Assembly: GCF_009451885.1 (NCBI RefSeq)
Contig: NZ_WIAO01000010.1
Location: 93,517-157,516 of the forward strand
Length of the DNA: 64,000 bases
Origin: Glycomyces albidus
GTDB taxonomy: Bacteria; Actinomycetota; Actinomycetes; Mycobacteriales; Micromonosporaceae
Reading direction: 5' to 3'
A program made the translations under genes and the position numbers. The notes under the pieces are model-generated. The model worked only from the letters and a program-made list of their open reading frames with translations, was not told where the DNA came from and did no database searches. Shown one piece after another: positions 1 through 8,643 of the stretch (position 1 is its first letter; every line of letters starts with the position of its first letter).

Positions 1-49
1 TGACGGGGCGGAGTGCGATCCCGGGCGGGGCGGGGATCGGTTCGGGCAT
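1..49 (-). CDS. 5' end of a gene running off the left edge (GNAT-like N-terminus)
   Basis: An ATG at 49 on the minus strand is preceded five or so bases upstream by the strong ribosome binding site AAGGGGGAG. The 16 visible codons read MPEPIPAPPGIALRPV. The segment GIALRPV resembles the first beta-strand of GNAT acetyltransferases, but 16 residues cannot prove this. It is divergent from the histidine kinase that starts at 241, so the 191 bases between them hold both promoters. Confidence 0.45.
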   Translation of the reverse strand, partial: MPEPIPAPPGIALRPV

Positions 50-240
50 GGCTCCCCCTTCGGTCGATGGCGACCGGTCGAGCCTAGTCCGCCCGGCGCC
101 CGTTCGGCCGCACACGGCGGCCGGGCCGCCCGGTCGGGCCGCGAACAAGGCCGCGACCTTCGGATCGGCCAAGGCTACTTCCGTATCGGATCGGGGCCGG
201 GACGTTGAACGGGGGGCGTGCGGCGGTTAGCCTTCGGCGC

Positions 241-1350
241 ATGCAGGGTGAGCGGCGCGGGGCGCGCGGGTGGGCGGCGGACACCGGGCTGTTCGCGTTC
301 GGCGTGTTCTCGTGGCTGTGCATCGCCGGCGACCGGATGCGGCTCGGCCTGCCGGATCCGGCGTGGCTGTTCGAGCTGGACCAGGTCGCCGGGATCGTCG
401 GGCTGGGGCTGCTGTGGGTGCGGCGGCGGTGGCCCACGCAGGCCGCCGCGGTCGCCGTCGCGCTGTCGACGTTCTCGGAGACGATCGCGTTCCCGCTGCT
501 CGTGCTGCTGTTCGCGGTCATCGTGCGGCGGCCGCCGCGGACGGCGGCCTGGGTGTACGCCGGGGCCCTCGCCGCCGCCGGCGTCTATGCGTGGATCCGG
601 CCGCAGGAGCTGGGCGTCCTCGGGAACCTCGGGTTCGCGGTGGTCCTCTACGGCGCCATCGCCGGCTGGGGCATGGTCACGCGGTACCGCCGGGCCCTGC
701 GGGAGCGGGCGGCCGAGCAGGAGCGGGAGGAACGCGAGCGGGCCCGCCAGCGGGCGCGCGAAGAGCTCGCCCGCGAACTGCACGACCTGCTCGGGCACCG
801 GCTGTCGCTGCTGAGCCTGCACGCGGGCGCCATGGAGTACCGCAGCGACCTCTCCCCCGAGGAGCTCGCGAGCGCGGCCGGCGTGGTCCGGGAGCAGTCG
901 CACCTGGCGATGCGGGACCTGCGGGAGGTCATCGCGGTCCTCCGGGCCCCGATCGGGGAGCTACCGCAGCCGTCGATGGCGGACCTGCGGGCGCTCGTCG
1001 AGGAGGCCCGGCCCGGGTCGGAGATCGCGTTCGCGTCGACCGCGGAGGGCGAGGCGCCCGAGCGCTCGGGGCGCACGGCCTACCGGATCGTGCAGGAGGC
1101 GCTCACGAACGCGCGCAAGCACGCCGAGGGCGCGCCGGTCGCCGTGACCGTGTCGGGCGGGCCCGGCGAGGGCCTCGAAGTCGAGGTCGCGAACGGTCCC
1201 GGCCGGGAGGTCGACCGGCCCGCGGAGCGGCCCGGGCACGGCCTGATCGGGCTCGAGGAGCGGACGGCGCTCGCGGGCGGGCGGCTCGAGTACGGCCCGC
1301 GTGAGGACGGCGGGTGGCGGGTGCGGGCGTGGCTACCCTGGACGGCATGA
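241..1350 (+). CDS. Sensor histidine kinase, NarL/DesK (HisKA_3) type
   Basis: A 369-residue membrane sensor kinase that should autophosphorylate and pass phosphate to the regulator encoded next. The N-terminal 140 residues contain about five hydrophobic helices with little extracellular sequence, then a charged coiled linker (ERAAEQEREERERARQ). The dimerization/phosphoacceptor motif ELHDLLGHRL puts the phosphorylated His at residue 181, and a C-terminal HATPase_c domain shows the N box (ALTNARKHA) and a G box (GHGLIGLEER). I chose the ATG at 241. A TTG 36 bases upstream is possible, but TAGCCT about 10 bases before 241 looks like a -10 box of a leaderless transcript. The stop overlaps the next start (ATGA). 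The signal sensed is unknown. Confidence 0.9.
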   Translation: MQGERRGARGWAADTGLFAFGVFSWLCIAGDRMRLGLPDPAWLFELDQVAGIVGLGLLWVRRRWPTQAAAVAVALSTFSETIAFPLLVLLFAVIVRRPPRTAAWVYAGALAAAGVYAWIRPQELGVLGNLGFAVVLYGAIAGWGMVTRYRRALRERAAEQEREERERARQRAREELARELHDLLGHRLSLLSLHAGAMEYRSDLSPEELASAAGVVREQSHLAMRDLREVIAVLRAPIGELPQPSMADLRALVEEARPGSEIAFASTAEGEAPERSGRTAYRIVQEALTNARKHAEGAPVAVTVSGGPGEGLEVEVANGPGREVDRPAERPGHGLIGLEERTALAGGRLEYGPREDGGWRVRAWLPWTA

Positions 1351-2009
1351 GCGAGCGTGTGAAGGTCCTGGTCGTGGACGACGACCCGCTGGTGCGGGCG
1401 GGCCTGCGGATGATCCTCGGCGGGGCCGCGGACCTCGATGTCGTCGGGGAGGCCGGCAGCGGCGCCGACGTGCCGCCGCTCGTCGCGCAGTTGCGGCCGG
1501 ACGTCGTGCTCATGGACCTGCACATGCCCGGGGTCGACGGGCTGACGGCGACCGAGCGGCTGCGCGCGGACCCCGGCGCGCCGGAGGTGCTGGTGCTCAC
1601 CGCGTTCGAAGCGGACGGGCACGTGCAGCGGGCGCTGCGCGCCGGCGCGGGCGGCTTCCTGCTCAAGGACACGCCGCCGGCCCAGATCGTCGCGGCGGTG
1701 CGGCGGGTCGCGCAGGGCGAGCCGGTGCTGTCGCCTGAGGTCACGCGGCGGCTCATCGGCCTCGCGGTCGGCGGAGGCGGCGGCGACCGGCGCGGCGCGG
1801 CTCGGGAGCGCTTGCGGGCGTTGAACAACCGTGAAGCCGAGGTCGCGGCGGAGGTGGGCCGGGGCCGGTCGAACGCGGAGATCGCGGCGGCCCTGCACCT
1901 GAGCGTCCCGACCGTGAAGACGCACGTCTCGGCGGCGCTCGCGAAACTCGGGTTGAACAATCGGGTGCAGCTCGCGCTGCTGGTCAACGACGCGGGAGTC
2001 GTGGACTGA
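1347..2009 (+). CDS. NarL/FixJ-family response regulator
   Basis: A 220-residue regulator with an N-terminal receiver domain (acidic triad D11-D13, phosphoacceptor D57 in LMDLHMPG, conserved Lys in LLKD) and a C-terminal LuxR-type helix-turn-helix (SNAEIAAALHLSVPTVKTHV). It is the cognate partner of the overlapping kinase gene, sharing the ATGA junction and so probably translationally coupled. Pairs of this type often control an adjacent ABC exporter. Here the only downstream transporter is a decayed ATPase fragment, so the present target is unclear. Confidence 0.92.
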   Translation: MSERVKVLVVDDDPLVRAGLRMILGGAADLDVVGEAGSGADVPPLVAQLRPDVVLMDLHMPGVDGLTATERLRADPGAPEVLVLTAFEADGHVQRALRAGAGGFLLKDTPPAQIVAAVRRVAQGEPVLSPEVTRRLIGLAVGGGGGDRRGAARERLRALNNREAEVAAEVGRGRSNAEIAAALHLSVPTVKTHVSAALAKLGLNNRVQLALLVNDAGVVD

Positions 2010-2109
2010 CCTCGCCCGCGTTCGCGCCCGCGCCTGGAAGCGCCGGACGCGAGCGACGCGGAGCCGCGGGAAGCGCTCGCGGTCGCCGATCACGGGCGAC
2101 CTGTCCGGC

Positions 2110-2420
2110 CGCCTCGGGGCGGGGCCGAACACGAGGATCGTCGGGCGCGACCGCGCGCTCACATCGGCGGCGTGGAACAGGTGGCGCTCGCGCGGGTCGT
2201 CCCCGCGGCGCCCGAGGTGGTCGTGCTCGGCGAGGCGACGCCGTCCACGCCGCCGATGTCGACCTGGACCCGGAGGCACGGTCGTGAGCATCGCGCACCG
2301 GCGCGGCACGGCGCACGACACCGACCGGGTCGCGGTGATCGAGCGGCGGCCGGGTCATCGAGTTGCGTCGCGCGAGGATCAACGCGCGGGGCAGGCCGTT
2401 CGCGGTGCCGATGCGGCGCG
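2110..2420 (+). pseudogene. Decayed ABC-transporter ATPase (C-terminal part only)
   Basis: No open frame covers this stretch, but two frames together spell the end of an ABC exporter nucleotide-binding domain. From 2172 one frame reads EQVALARVVPAAPEVVVLGE and then ATPST, matching the region after the signature motif and a Walker B with the catalytic acid changed (family LDEATS). From 2284 a different frame reads VSIAHRRGTAHDTDRVAVIE, matching the H-loop and the following strand (family IAHRLxTxxDADRVxVL). The frame change, the altered Walker B and the lack of Walker A or a membrane domain mark it as a remnant. It probably belonged to the exporter controlled by the preceding two-component system. 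Confidence 0.65.
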
Positions 2421-2538
2421 GGCATGGGCGGGCCGGGCCACGGGTGGATCACGCGGTGCACAGTGGCAGACTGCTCGCATCCCGGCCTTCTCCCCTCGGG
2501 CCGTCACCGCCGAGCCCCCACACCCTCACGGAAGCCGC

Positions 2539-5427
2539 ATGACCGACACCGACGCACTCCGCAACCGCCTCAACGAGATCCGATGGCAGCTCCGGGGCGA
2601 GGCCCGCCTGGCCGCGCTGGAGGAGCACCTGGTCGCCGTCGAGGCCGACGGCGACCAGCGGCTGCTGAACGCCGTCCTGACGGCGCTCGTGGACTGCTAC
2701 GAGTACTCGACCGACTCGACGCGGCTGCTCGTCCCGTACGCGCGGCTCCTCCACAACCTCGACACCGCCCCCGAGCACTTCGACGCGGCGTTGCTGCGCT
2801 CGGTGTACTGGCAGTTCAAGTGGATCGTGTACAAGCTGCGCAACCACCCCGACGTGCCGTTGACGTCCATTGAGGACGCACTGGTGCAGTTCCGGCGGCG
2901 GTACTCGGAGGCCGGGCACTCGCTGCACCCGTACTACGAGGCCGAGTACTGGTTCGCGTACTCGATCGCCGACGACGAGCGGGCCGCCCGCGCGGCCGAG
3001 CTCGTCCGCGCGACCGAGCCGGACGGCATGAGCGACTGCGAAGCCTGCCGCGTCAACGACATCGGCGACATGGCCGCGTGCGCCGGGGACGACGAGGCCG
3101 CGATCAGGGCATGGCGGCCGCTCCTCGACGGCGAGCTGCGCTGCGCGCACGAACCGCACAACACCCTCGCCGACTCGCTCCTGCCGCTCGCGCGGCTCGG
3201 CCGGCTCGACGAGGCCCGCGCCAACCACCTGCACGGCTACCGGATCAGCCGCGACCGGGACGACATGCTCGCGTACGTCGCCCGGCACCTGCGGTTCTGC
3301 GCGCTCACCGGGAACGAGGCCCGCGGGATCGAGATCCTCTCGGCCGACCGCCGCGCCTACGACCTCGCGCTCAGCCCCGACACGCGGCTGGAGTGGCTCG
3401 AAGGCGTCCAGACCCTCGCCGCCGCGCTGCGCGCCCGCGGCATGGGCACCGCCGCGCTCGCCGGACCCGAAGGACGCGACTGGACCGCCGACGACCTGCA
3501 CGCCTGGGCCGACGCCGAACGCCGGGCGCTGTGCGCGCGCTACGACCGCCGCAACGGCAGCACCGTCCACTCCGACCGGTCGCAGGAGCGCGTCGAACCC
3601 GCCCAGCCGTACCCGCACGTGCCGTTGGGTCTCAAGGCGATGCCGCAGCTCGAACCGAGGCGGGCCGAGCCCGCTCCGGCCGCCGCGAGCGCCGCGTCCC
3701 TGGAGGCCGCGCTGGTCCGGGCCCGCCGGGCCGTCGAGGACGCCGACGAGGACCGCGACGCGCTGTGGCTCGACGCGGCCCGCATCGCCGAAGCGCTCGG
3801 AACCGGACTCGCGCCGGCCGACGAGGCCGAAGTGCTCCTCTCGAAGGCCGAACCGGAGGCCGACCTCGAAGCGGCCCAGGACTTCGCCGCGCTCGCCGCG
3901 AACCTCTTCGCCGAGGCCGGCAGGCCCGGACGGGCGCTCCTGTGCCGGATCGCCGCGGCCGGCTGGGGCATGCGCGCCGAACCCGCCGCGTTCCGCGAGC
4001 TGGCACCCGGGTTCCTCGCCGAGGCCGCGGCGCTCGCCGGCACCGAACCGGTCGACGCCGCCCGCGCCCGGGCCCAGATCCTCTTGACGACGTTCCAGGC
4101 GGCGTCCCTGCTCGGCGAGCAGCCCGGCGACGACCTTGCCGCCGCGTTCACCGAGGCCGAGACCGAACTGGAGGCCCTCGCGGGGCACCGGCGGGCCGCG
4201 CTCGCCCGGACCCAGCTCGCCATGATGAAGCCCGCGTTCGCGACCGACCCCGAGGCCCGGACCGCGGCGATGGCCGAGGCGTTCGAACTGGCCTCGGGCA
4301 ACGGGTTCGGCTACGAGACGTTCATCTGCGGACTCCAGTACAGCGCCATGCTGAACCAGGCGGGTCGGCTCGCCGAAGCGCTCGCGGCCGCCGAGACCGG
4401 GATCGCCGCCGTGCGGCCGGAGTACCCGCCGTTCCCGATCGCCGCGCTCCACCTGACCGCCGCCGAGTGCACGCTCAACCTCGGCGACCCCCGCTCGGCC
4501 GAGCACTACGCCGTCCTCGCCGCGCACTGGTACGACCGCGCCGGCGAGACCGGCTGCGCGGGCGTGGCCCGGCACCTCCTCGGCCGGGCGCTCGCGATGC
4601 AGGACCGCAGCGAGGAGGCCGTCGTCATCCTCGAGGCGGCCCTCGACGACCTGCCCGAGATGCACGAGGAGGAGCACTGGCGCCTCCTCGACTCCCGCCA
4701 CCTGCTCGCCGAGAACTACCGGCGGATCCGGGACGCCCGCACCGGAGTCGCGCACGTCCTCGAGGCGCTGCGGCTCATGGACGGCGGCCTCGCGCACCCC
4801 AGCGCCGTGTTCTACGCGCAGGCCGCGCACCTGGCCGGGGAACTGCTCGAGCAGACCGGCGAAGCGGCGTCCGCAGTGGACGCCTATGGTCGCTCCGCCG
4901 CCGCCTGGCGCGACCTCGGCTCGCTCTCGGCCGCCGCCAACCCGATCCGGGCCGCCCTGTGGGCGCGCCTGCGCGGCGGCGACGCCGACCGCGACACCGT
5001 CCTCGACGAGATGCGCTCGCTCGCAACGGATCTCGAGCGCTCCTGGCGCAACGCCGAGCACCCGGCAGGATATCGGGAGTCGTGCCGCCGCGAGTACGCG
5101 AAGACCCTCATGCAGCAGTCGCAGATGCAGAGTGACGACGCGGAGTCCGAGGAGGCGTGGGCGAACCGCACCCTGGTCTCGGGCGCGGAGGTCCTCGCCG
5201 TCGCCGAGGACGGCGACTTCCTCGCCGAGATCGGCGTCCAGACCGCGCACGACATGATCGTCGCCCACGGGGAGCTCGGCGACCTCGACGCCGCCGAAGC
5301 CCTCGTCGAGCGCGTCACCGCCCTCCTCGACCCCGACACCCACGACGCCGCACGCCGAGCCCTCCGCGGCCATCTCGACGACGCCCGCGACCGCGTCACG
5401 GAGGACGAGGCGGAAGCGACCGGGTGA
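2539..5427 (+). CDS. Large tetratricopeptide-repeat protein, function unknown
   Basis: A 962-residue soluble all-helical protein with no signal peptide or membrane segment. It is Ala/Leu/Glu/Arg-rich with many degenerate 34-residue helix pairs across its length, for example LADSLLPLARLGRLDEARA, AEALAAAETGIAAV and RHLLGRALAMQDRSEEAVV. A CEAC cysteine pair lies near residue 165. I chose the ATG at 2539 because the upstream extension from a GTG at 2284 translates the ABC-ATPase remnant. Proteins of this kind are common, usually uncharacterised, in actinomycetes; a scaffold role is an inference from the repeats. It converges with the three-gene motif operon, with only 15 bases between the stop codons. 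Confidence 0.85.
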   Translation: MTDTDALRNRLNEIRWQLRGEARLAALEEHLVAVEADGDQRLLNAVLTALVDCYEYSTDSTRLLVPYARLLHNLDTAPEHFDAALLRSVYWQFKWIVYKLRNHPDVPLTSIEDALVQFRRRYSEAGHSLHPYYEAEYWFAYSIADDERAARAAELVRATEPDGMSDCEACRVNDIGDMAACAGDDEAAIRAWRPLLDGELRCAHEPHNTLADSLLPLARLGRLDEARANHLHGYRISRDRDDMLAYVARHLRFCALTGNEARGIEILSADRRAYDLALSPDTRLEWLEGVQTLAAALRARGMGTAALAGPEGRDWTADDLHAWADAERRALCARYDRRNGSTVHSDRSQERVEPAQPYPHVPLGLKAMPQLEPRRAEPAPAAASAASLEAALVRARRAVEDADEDRDALWLDAARIAEALGTGLAPADEAEVLLSKAEPEADLEAAQDFAALAANLFAEAGRPGRALLCRIAAAGWGMRAEPAAFRELAPGFLAEAAALAGTEPVDAARARAQILLTTFQAASLLGEQPGDDLAAAFTEAETELEALAGHRRAALARTQLAMMKPAFATDPEARTAAMAEAFELASGNGFGYETFICGLQYSAMLNQAGRLAEALAAAETGIAAVRPEYPPFPIAALHLTAAECTLNLGDPRSAEHYAVLAAHWYDRAGETGCAGVARHLLGRALAMQDRSEEAVVILEAALDDLPEMHEEEHWRLLDSRHLLAENYRRIRDARTGVAHVLEALRLMDGGLAHPSAVFYAQAAHLAGELLEQTGEAASAVDAYGRSAAAWRDLGSLSAAANPIRAALWARLRGGDADRDTVLDEMRSLATDLERSWRNAEHPAGYRESCRREYAKTLMQQSQMQSDDAESEEAWANRTLVSGAEVLAVAEDGDFLAEIGVQTAHDMIVAHGELGDLDAAEALVERVTALLDPDTHDAARRALRGHLDDARDRVTEDEAEATG

Positions 5428-5442
5428 GACCCGCGGCGTTCC

Positions 5443-5847
5443 TCACCCGCCGCGCCGGTCGGCGAGCTGGAGGAGCTTGAGCACCAGGTCGACGAGGGCG
5501 GTGAAGGGGCTGACGAGGTGCTCGAGCGCTTTGAGGCGGCTCCGGATGCGCCCCTGCGGCTGGTCCTCCTCTATGGAGGATTCGAGGTCGTCCAGGTTGT
5601 CGCTGATCGCCTCGTACCGCTCGCCGACGCCGTCGCGGTGCTCTTCGAGGCGCCTGCGCAGCTCGGCGACGAGGTCGAGCATCTCCTCGACGAGCGCCTC
5701 CTCGGCACGGGCGCGGGCGGCGAACACCACGCCGTGCGCCCCGTCGCCGATCGCGCCGACCGTGGCCGACGCCCCCGTCCCGATCGCCCCTGTCTGGACG
5801 GTCCCCTTGAAGACGTATCCCTCGGCCTGCTCGTGCTCGTCGCTCAT
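5443..5847 (-). CDS. Small coiled-coil protein with N-terminal Gly/Ala motif (third gene of the motif operon)
   Basis: A 134-residue protein in two parts. Residues 20-41 form a Gly/Ala-rich segment with small residues at fixed spacing (GAIGTGASATVGAIG...). From about residue 44 on it is charged and helical, predicted coiled coil (EEMLDLVAELRRRLEEHRDG), ending in an amphipathic or weakly hydrophobic helix (FTALVDLVLKLLQLADRRGG). Its ATG overlaps the upstream gene's stop (ATGA), so it is translationally coupled to the membrane protein gene. The 22-residue motif recurs without gaps at the C-termini of the two other operon proteins. I know no named family; an adaptor or oligomerising partner role is inferred from the shared motif. 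Confidence 0.8.
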   Translation of the reverse strand: MSDEHEQAEGYVFKGTVQTGAIGTGASATVGAIGDGAHGVVFAARARAEEALVEEMLDLVAELRRRLEEHRDGVGERYEAISDNLDDLESSIEEDQPQGRIRSRLKALEHLVSPFTALVDLVLKLLQLADRRGG

Positions 5848-7607
5848 GACTTCCCCTTCTTCACGGAGCCGCGGCTGCCGGAGCCGACCGCGCCGACGTT
5901 CGCGGTCGCGCCCGCGCCGGCCGCACCGGTCGCGAGCCGGCCGTAGTTGACGACCCCGTTGTTGACGATGACGTTGGCGCGCTCCTCGAGCTCGCCGGTG
6001 TGGACGTTGTGCTCGTGGAGGTAGCGCACGAGCGCGTCGAGGATCTGGCGCTCCATGATCTCGAGGTACTTGACCGCGTCACGGAACTGGAAGTAGTTCT
6101 GCTCCTTGAGGTCGGTGCCGAGTTCGCGGATGCTGACGCGGGCGCCGTGGTCCTCCGGCTCGCCCCAGCGGCCGGAGCGGCGGCCGAAGCCGCGCCCGAC
6201 GGCGGCGGCCAGGTCGAACGGGCTGCGCACCAGCAGCAGGGGCATCAGCGCGAGCCCGCGCAGGAACCCGAGGAACACCCCGACGCCCGGCGCGACCGAG
6301 CCGCGCCCGAACACGTGGTACCGCTCGCGGGTCGGCGGGAGCACGCAGCTCGAGAACTCGACGTAGAGCGTCTCGCCTTGGAGCGCGCAGTGGAAGAAGA
6401 CGGTGGTCACGAGCTCGCCGCCCCACGCGTCCACTTCGCACCGGAGGTAGTGGCGGACCGGCGTGGTCGGGTCCCGCTGGACCTGCTCGATGGTCTGGAA
6501 CTGCGGGTACCCGACCTGCGGGAGCTCGTTCGGGTAGTACACGGGCCGGTCCGCGTCGCGGCCGGAGACGTAGACGTGGTCGTCCAGGACGAGGTTCGGG
6601 AGGCGGCTGGACCTCGGCGAGTCGGAGCCGAGCAGCCGGATCCGCTCGGCGATGAAGTCGTTGAGGCCCTTGGGGTCGATCGTCATCGGCTCCCCGCTCC
6701 CCCGATCGGCGGGTTCGAGGGTGAGCGCGAACTGCCAGGTGGCGATCCCGTCCCCGGAGCCGACGAACGGAGGCCGCCCGGCGTTGTAGTTGACCACCGG
6801 GGCGCGCTGCGCCATCGCGATGAACCCGGCCCGGGCCGTCGCGGGCGCCGGCGGCTCCGGTTCGGTCGGGATCGACACGAGGCTGCGCCGCCGGACCACC
6901 CCGATGACGGTGGTGACCGCCGCGAACACCAGGAGCCAGACCACGACCGATCCGGCGCCCGGACCGGTCGGCGGCGGCTCCGCGCCGCAGTACGAGGCGC
7001 CGTACCCGTCGCCGTAGTAGTCGTCGTAGTAGTCGACGCATTCCTCGTACTCGCTCTGGCCGAAGAGCCCCTCGACGAACTGCTCCGCCTGGTAGTCCAG
7101 TCCGAGGTACCTGAGGGCCGTGACCACGAGGAGGAGGCCGCCGACCGCGGCGACGGTGATGAGGACGGCGCGCCCCAGGAGCCGCGCTCCGCTCGGGGCC
7201 TCCTCCGGGCGCTCGGGCGGGGGCGCGAAGCCGCGGTCGATCGCCAGCACCGGCAGCCCGATGAGGGCCCACACGGCGAGGGCGACGAGCAGGCCGCCGC
7301 GGTCCACCACGGGCGCGCACACGGCGAGCAGCAGGAGGACCGACAGGATCGCCTGCTGGAGCGTGTCGAGAGCGCGGGCGCGCAGGACGTGGCGCAGGAT
7401 CGGCGCCGCGTCGGTGCCCGGATTCGGTGCGATCGCCCGGTCGTGGCGGCGGTACACCTCGTCGATCACCTGGTCGCGGAAGGTGCGGTCGATGTACGCG
7501 GCGGCGCACAGGTGCGCCGTCGCGTCGTTCTTGGCGGAGCCGGCCCCGCCGCCCGCCTCTTGAGGAGGGGGCATCGGCGGGGGCGGTGCTGCGGGGGGTG
7601 CGGTCAT
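5844..7607 (-). CDS. Multi-pass membrane protein with C-terminal Gly/Ala motif (second gene of the motif operon)
   Basis: A 587-residue protein. A Pro-rich N-terminus (about 1-30) precedes a soluble helical segment, two closely spaced membrane helices (SVLLLLAVCAPVV and LLVALAVWALIGLPVLAI), a third (AVLITVAAVGGLLLVVTAL), an acidic Tyr/Asp-rich loop with two Cys, and a fourth helix (VVVWLLVFAAVTTVIGVV). A large cytosolic-looking domain of about 240 residues follows, then another hydrophobic pair near 430-460. The tail holds a helix (YLEIMERQILDALVRYLHEH), an Asn-rich stretch (NVIVNNGVVNYG) and the shared Gly/Ala motif at 561-582. I recall large uncharacterised Streptomyces membrane proteins with a similar VLNNGV-like tail. 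Start chosen at ATG 7607; longer frames upstream are shadows of the phosphorylase gene. Confidence 0.8.
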   Translation of the reverse strand: MTAPPAAPPPPMPPPQEAGGGAGSAKNDATAHLCAAAYIDRTFRDQVIDEVYRRHDRAIAPNPGTDAAPILRHVLRARALDTLQQAILSVLLLLAVCAPVVDRGGLLVALAVWALIGLPVLAIDRGFAPPPERPEEAPSGARLLGRAVLITVAAVGGLLLVVTALRYLGLDYQAEQFVEGLFGQSEYEECVDYYDDYYGDGYGASYCGAEPPPTGPGAGSVVVWLLVFAAVTTVIGVVRRRSLVSIPTEPEPPAPATARAGFIAMAQRAPVVNYNAGRPPFVGSGDGIATWQFALTLEPADRGSGEPMTIDPKGLNDFIAERIRLLGSDSPRSSRLPNLVLDDHVYVSGRDADRPVYYPNELPQVGYPQFQTIEQVQRDPTTPVRHYLRCEVDAWGGELVTTVFFHCALQGETLYVEFSSCVLPPTRERYHVFGRGSVAPGVGVFLGFLRGLALMPLLLVRSPFDLAAAVGRGFGRRSGRWGEPEDHGARVSIRELGTDLKEQNYFQFRDAVKYLEIMERQILDALVRYLHEHNVHTGELEERANVIVNNGVVNYGRLATGAAGAGATANVGAVGSGSRGSVKKGKS

Positions 7608-7626
7608 CGGAAGGCGGCCTCTCGGC

Positions 7627-8508
7627 TCAGGCGAACTGGTCGCGGGATCGGAAGATGATGCTGCCCTTGGCGTTCGGCCCCATCGCCGCGATGTGGGCGC
7701 GGGCGCCGGCGCCGAGGGCGCCGATGTAGGTCGTGCCGTGGCGGTCCTTCGCGGGGGCGGTCCCGGGGGCGGCGTGCTCGATGAGCGCCAGGGCGAGCGC
7801 CGCCGCGTTGCGGGCGGCGCGGGGCTGGTCGCGGAGGTCGTCGGCCTTGTTCTTGCCGTCGACCAGGTCGGAGACGCCGCGGACGACGATCGCCTCGACG
7901 CCGCTGCGGCGCGCGGCGGCGGCCATGGCGCCATGGCTCTCCGTGTCCAGCGCCTGGGCGTCCCCGCTGTGCAGGGCGATGAGCCGGGCCGTCTCCGAGC
8001 GCCGGCCGGTGACGACCTTGGCGCCGGAGGCGATGGGGCGGTGGAACACCCGCGGGGCCTCGGTGCCGAGGCGGGCCGCCCACTCCCCCTTCTCGACGAG
8101 GAGCATCGCCAACTGGTGGAGGGAGAAGGAGGTCGGCAGCGCGTCGGGTCGCGGGAGGCGGCCGGCGTCGGTGTCCTCTCCGGACTCGTAGCCGTAGACC
8201 TTGGTGGCGGCGACGACGTCGCCGACCGCGGCGTCCCGCAGGCCGCCCGCGACGCCGCAGAGGACGAGGATCCGGGGGCTCCAGGAGGCGAGGGCGTGCT
8301 CGACCGCGGCCGCGGCGCGCTCGTTGCCGCGGCCGCCCATGGCGAGGACGAGGTTCCAGTCGCTGCGGCGGCCTTGCAGTTCGGTGCGGCGGTACTGCAC
8401 GCCGTCGCGTTCGGCGTCGGTGAGGGCCCGGCCCGGCAGCAGGTCGAGGACGGCGGCCCGCTCGATGTCGATCGGGGTGCACAGGACGGCGGTCGGGAGG
8501 TCGGCCAT
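7627..8508 (-). CDS. Nucleoside phosphorylase/nucleosidase-like protein (PNP_UDP_1 fold) with C-terminal Gly/Ala motif
   Basis: A 293-residue protein whose first 245 residues match the purine-nucleoside-phosphorylase/MTA-SAH-nucleosidase fold. It has the strand and loop VLCGVAGGL (82-90), the ribose/base-binding DTES (188-191, family DMES) and VVRGVSDLVDGKNK (208-221, family RGISDxAD). It should therefore cleave the N-glycosidic bond of a nucleoside or nucleotide. The enzyme domain is followed by a linker and the Gly/Ala motif at 263-284, shared with the next two genes. In known immune systems such as Detocs, PNP-fold effectors act as ATP nucleosidases; the same role here is a hypothesis. The gene is first in the operon, 19 bases from the membrane protein gene, behind a good -35/-10 promoter. 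Confidence 0.88.
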   Translation of the reverse strand: MADLPTAVLCTPIDIERAAVLDLLPGRALTDAERDGVQYRRTELQGRRSDWNLVLAMGGRGNERAAAAVEHALASWSPRILVLCGVAGGLRDAAVGDVVAATKVYGYESGEDTDAGRLPRPDALPTSFSLHQLAMLLVEKGEWAARLGTEAPRVFHRPIASGAKVVTGRRSETARLIALHSGDAQALDTESHGAMAAAARRSGVEAIVVRGVSDLVDGKNKADDLRDQPRAARNAAALALALIEHAAPGTAPAKDRHGTTYIGALGAGARAHIAAMGPNAKGSIIFRSRDQFA

Positions 8509-8592
8509 GGGGTCTCCGAGTCGTTCGCCCGCGGTTCCGGCCGCGGGGCGCGGTGGGGCGGGCGGCTCGCGCCCGCACCTGCTCGCGAGTTA

Positions 8593-8610
8593 TTGTTCTG
8601 AATACAACAA
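8593..8610. promoter_or_regulatory. Imperfect palindrome at the predicted +1 of the phosphorylase operon (candidate Nudix-regulator operator)
   Basis: TTGTT (8593-8597) and AACAA (8606-8610) are inverted around CTGAATAC, with one further pair (T8599-A8604). The site lies 5 to 22 bases downstream of the minus-strand -10 box, where a bound repressor would block initiation. It is 55 bases from the start of the divergent NrtR-like gene, so autoregulation and control of the phosphorylase operon are both plausible. Confidence 0.5.
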
Positions 8611-8614
8611 GTCG

Positions 8615-8643
8615 AGCGTAAGACGCCGCGCAATTATTGTCAA
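8615..8643 (-). promoter_or_regulatory. Sigma70-type promoter of the three-gene motif operon
   Basis: On the minus strand, TTGACA (8643-8638) is followed after exactly 17 bases by TACGCT (8620-8615), both close to consensus. Transcription would begin near 8608 and reach the phosphorylase start at 8508 after a leader of about 100 bases. Confidence 0.65.

Noticed and set aside
2449..5373. Open frame of 974 codons antisense to the TPR gene
   Set aside because: Biased composition and no domain; the opposite strand encodes a coherent TPR protein with normal codon use.
2539..5427. TPR protein as a fourth member of the phosphorylase motif system
   Set aside because: It lies on the other strand, lacks the 22-residue motif and has its own upstream region, so only adjacency supports it.
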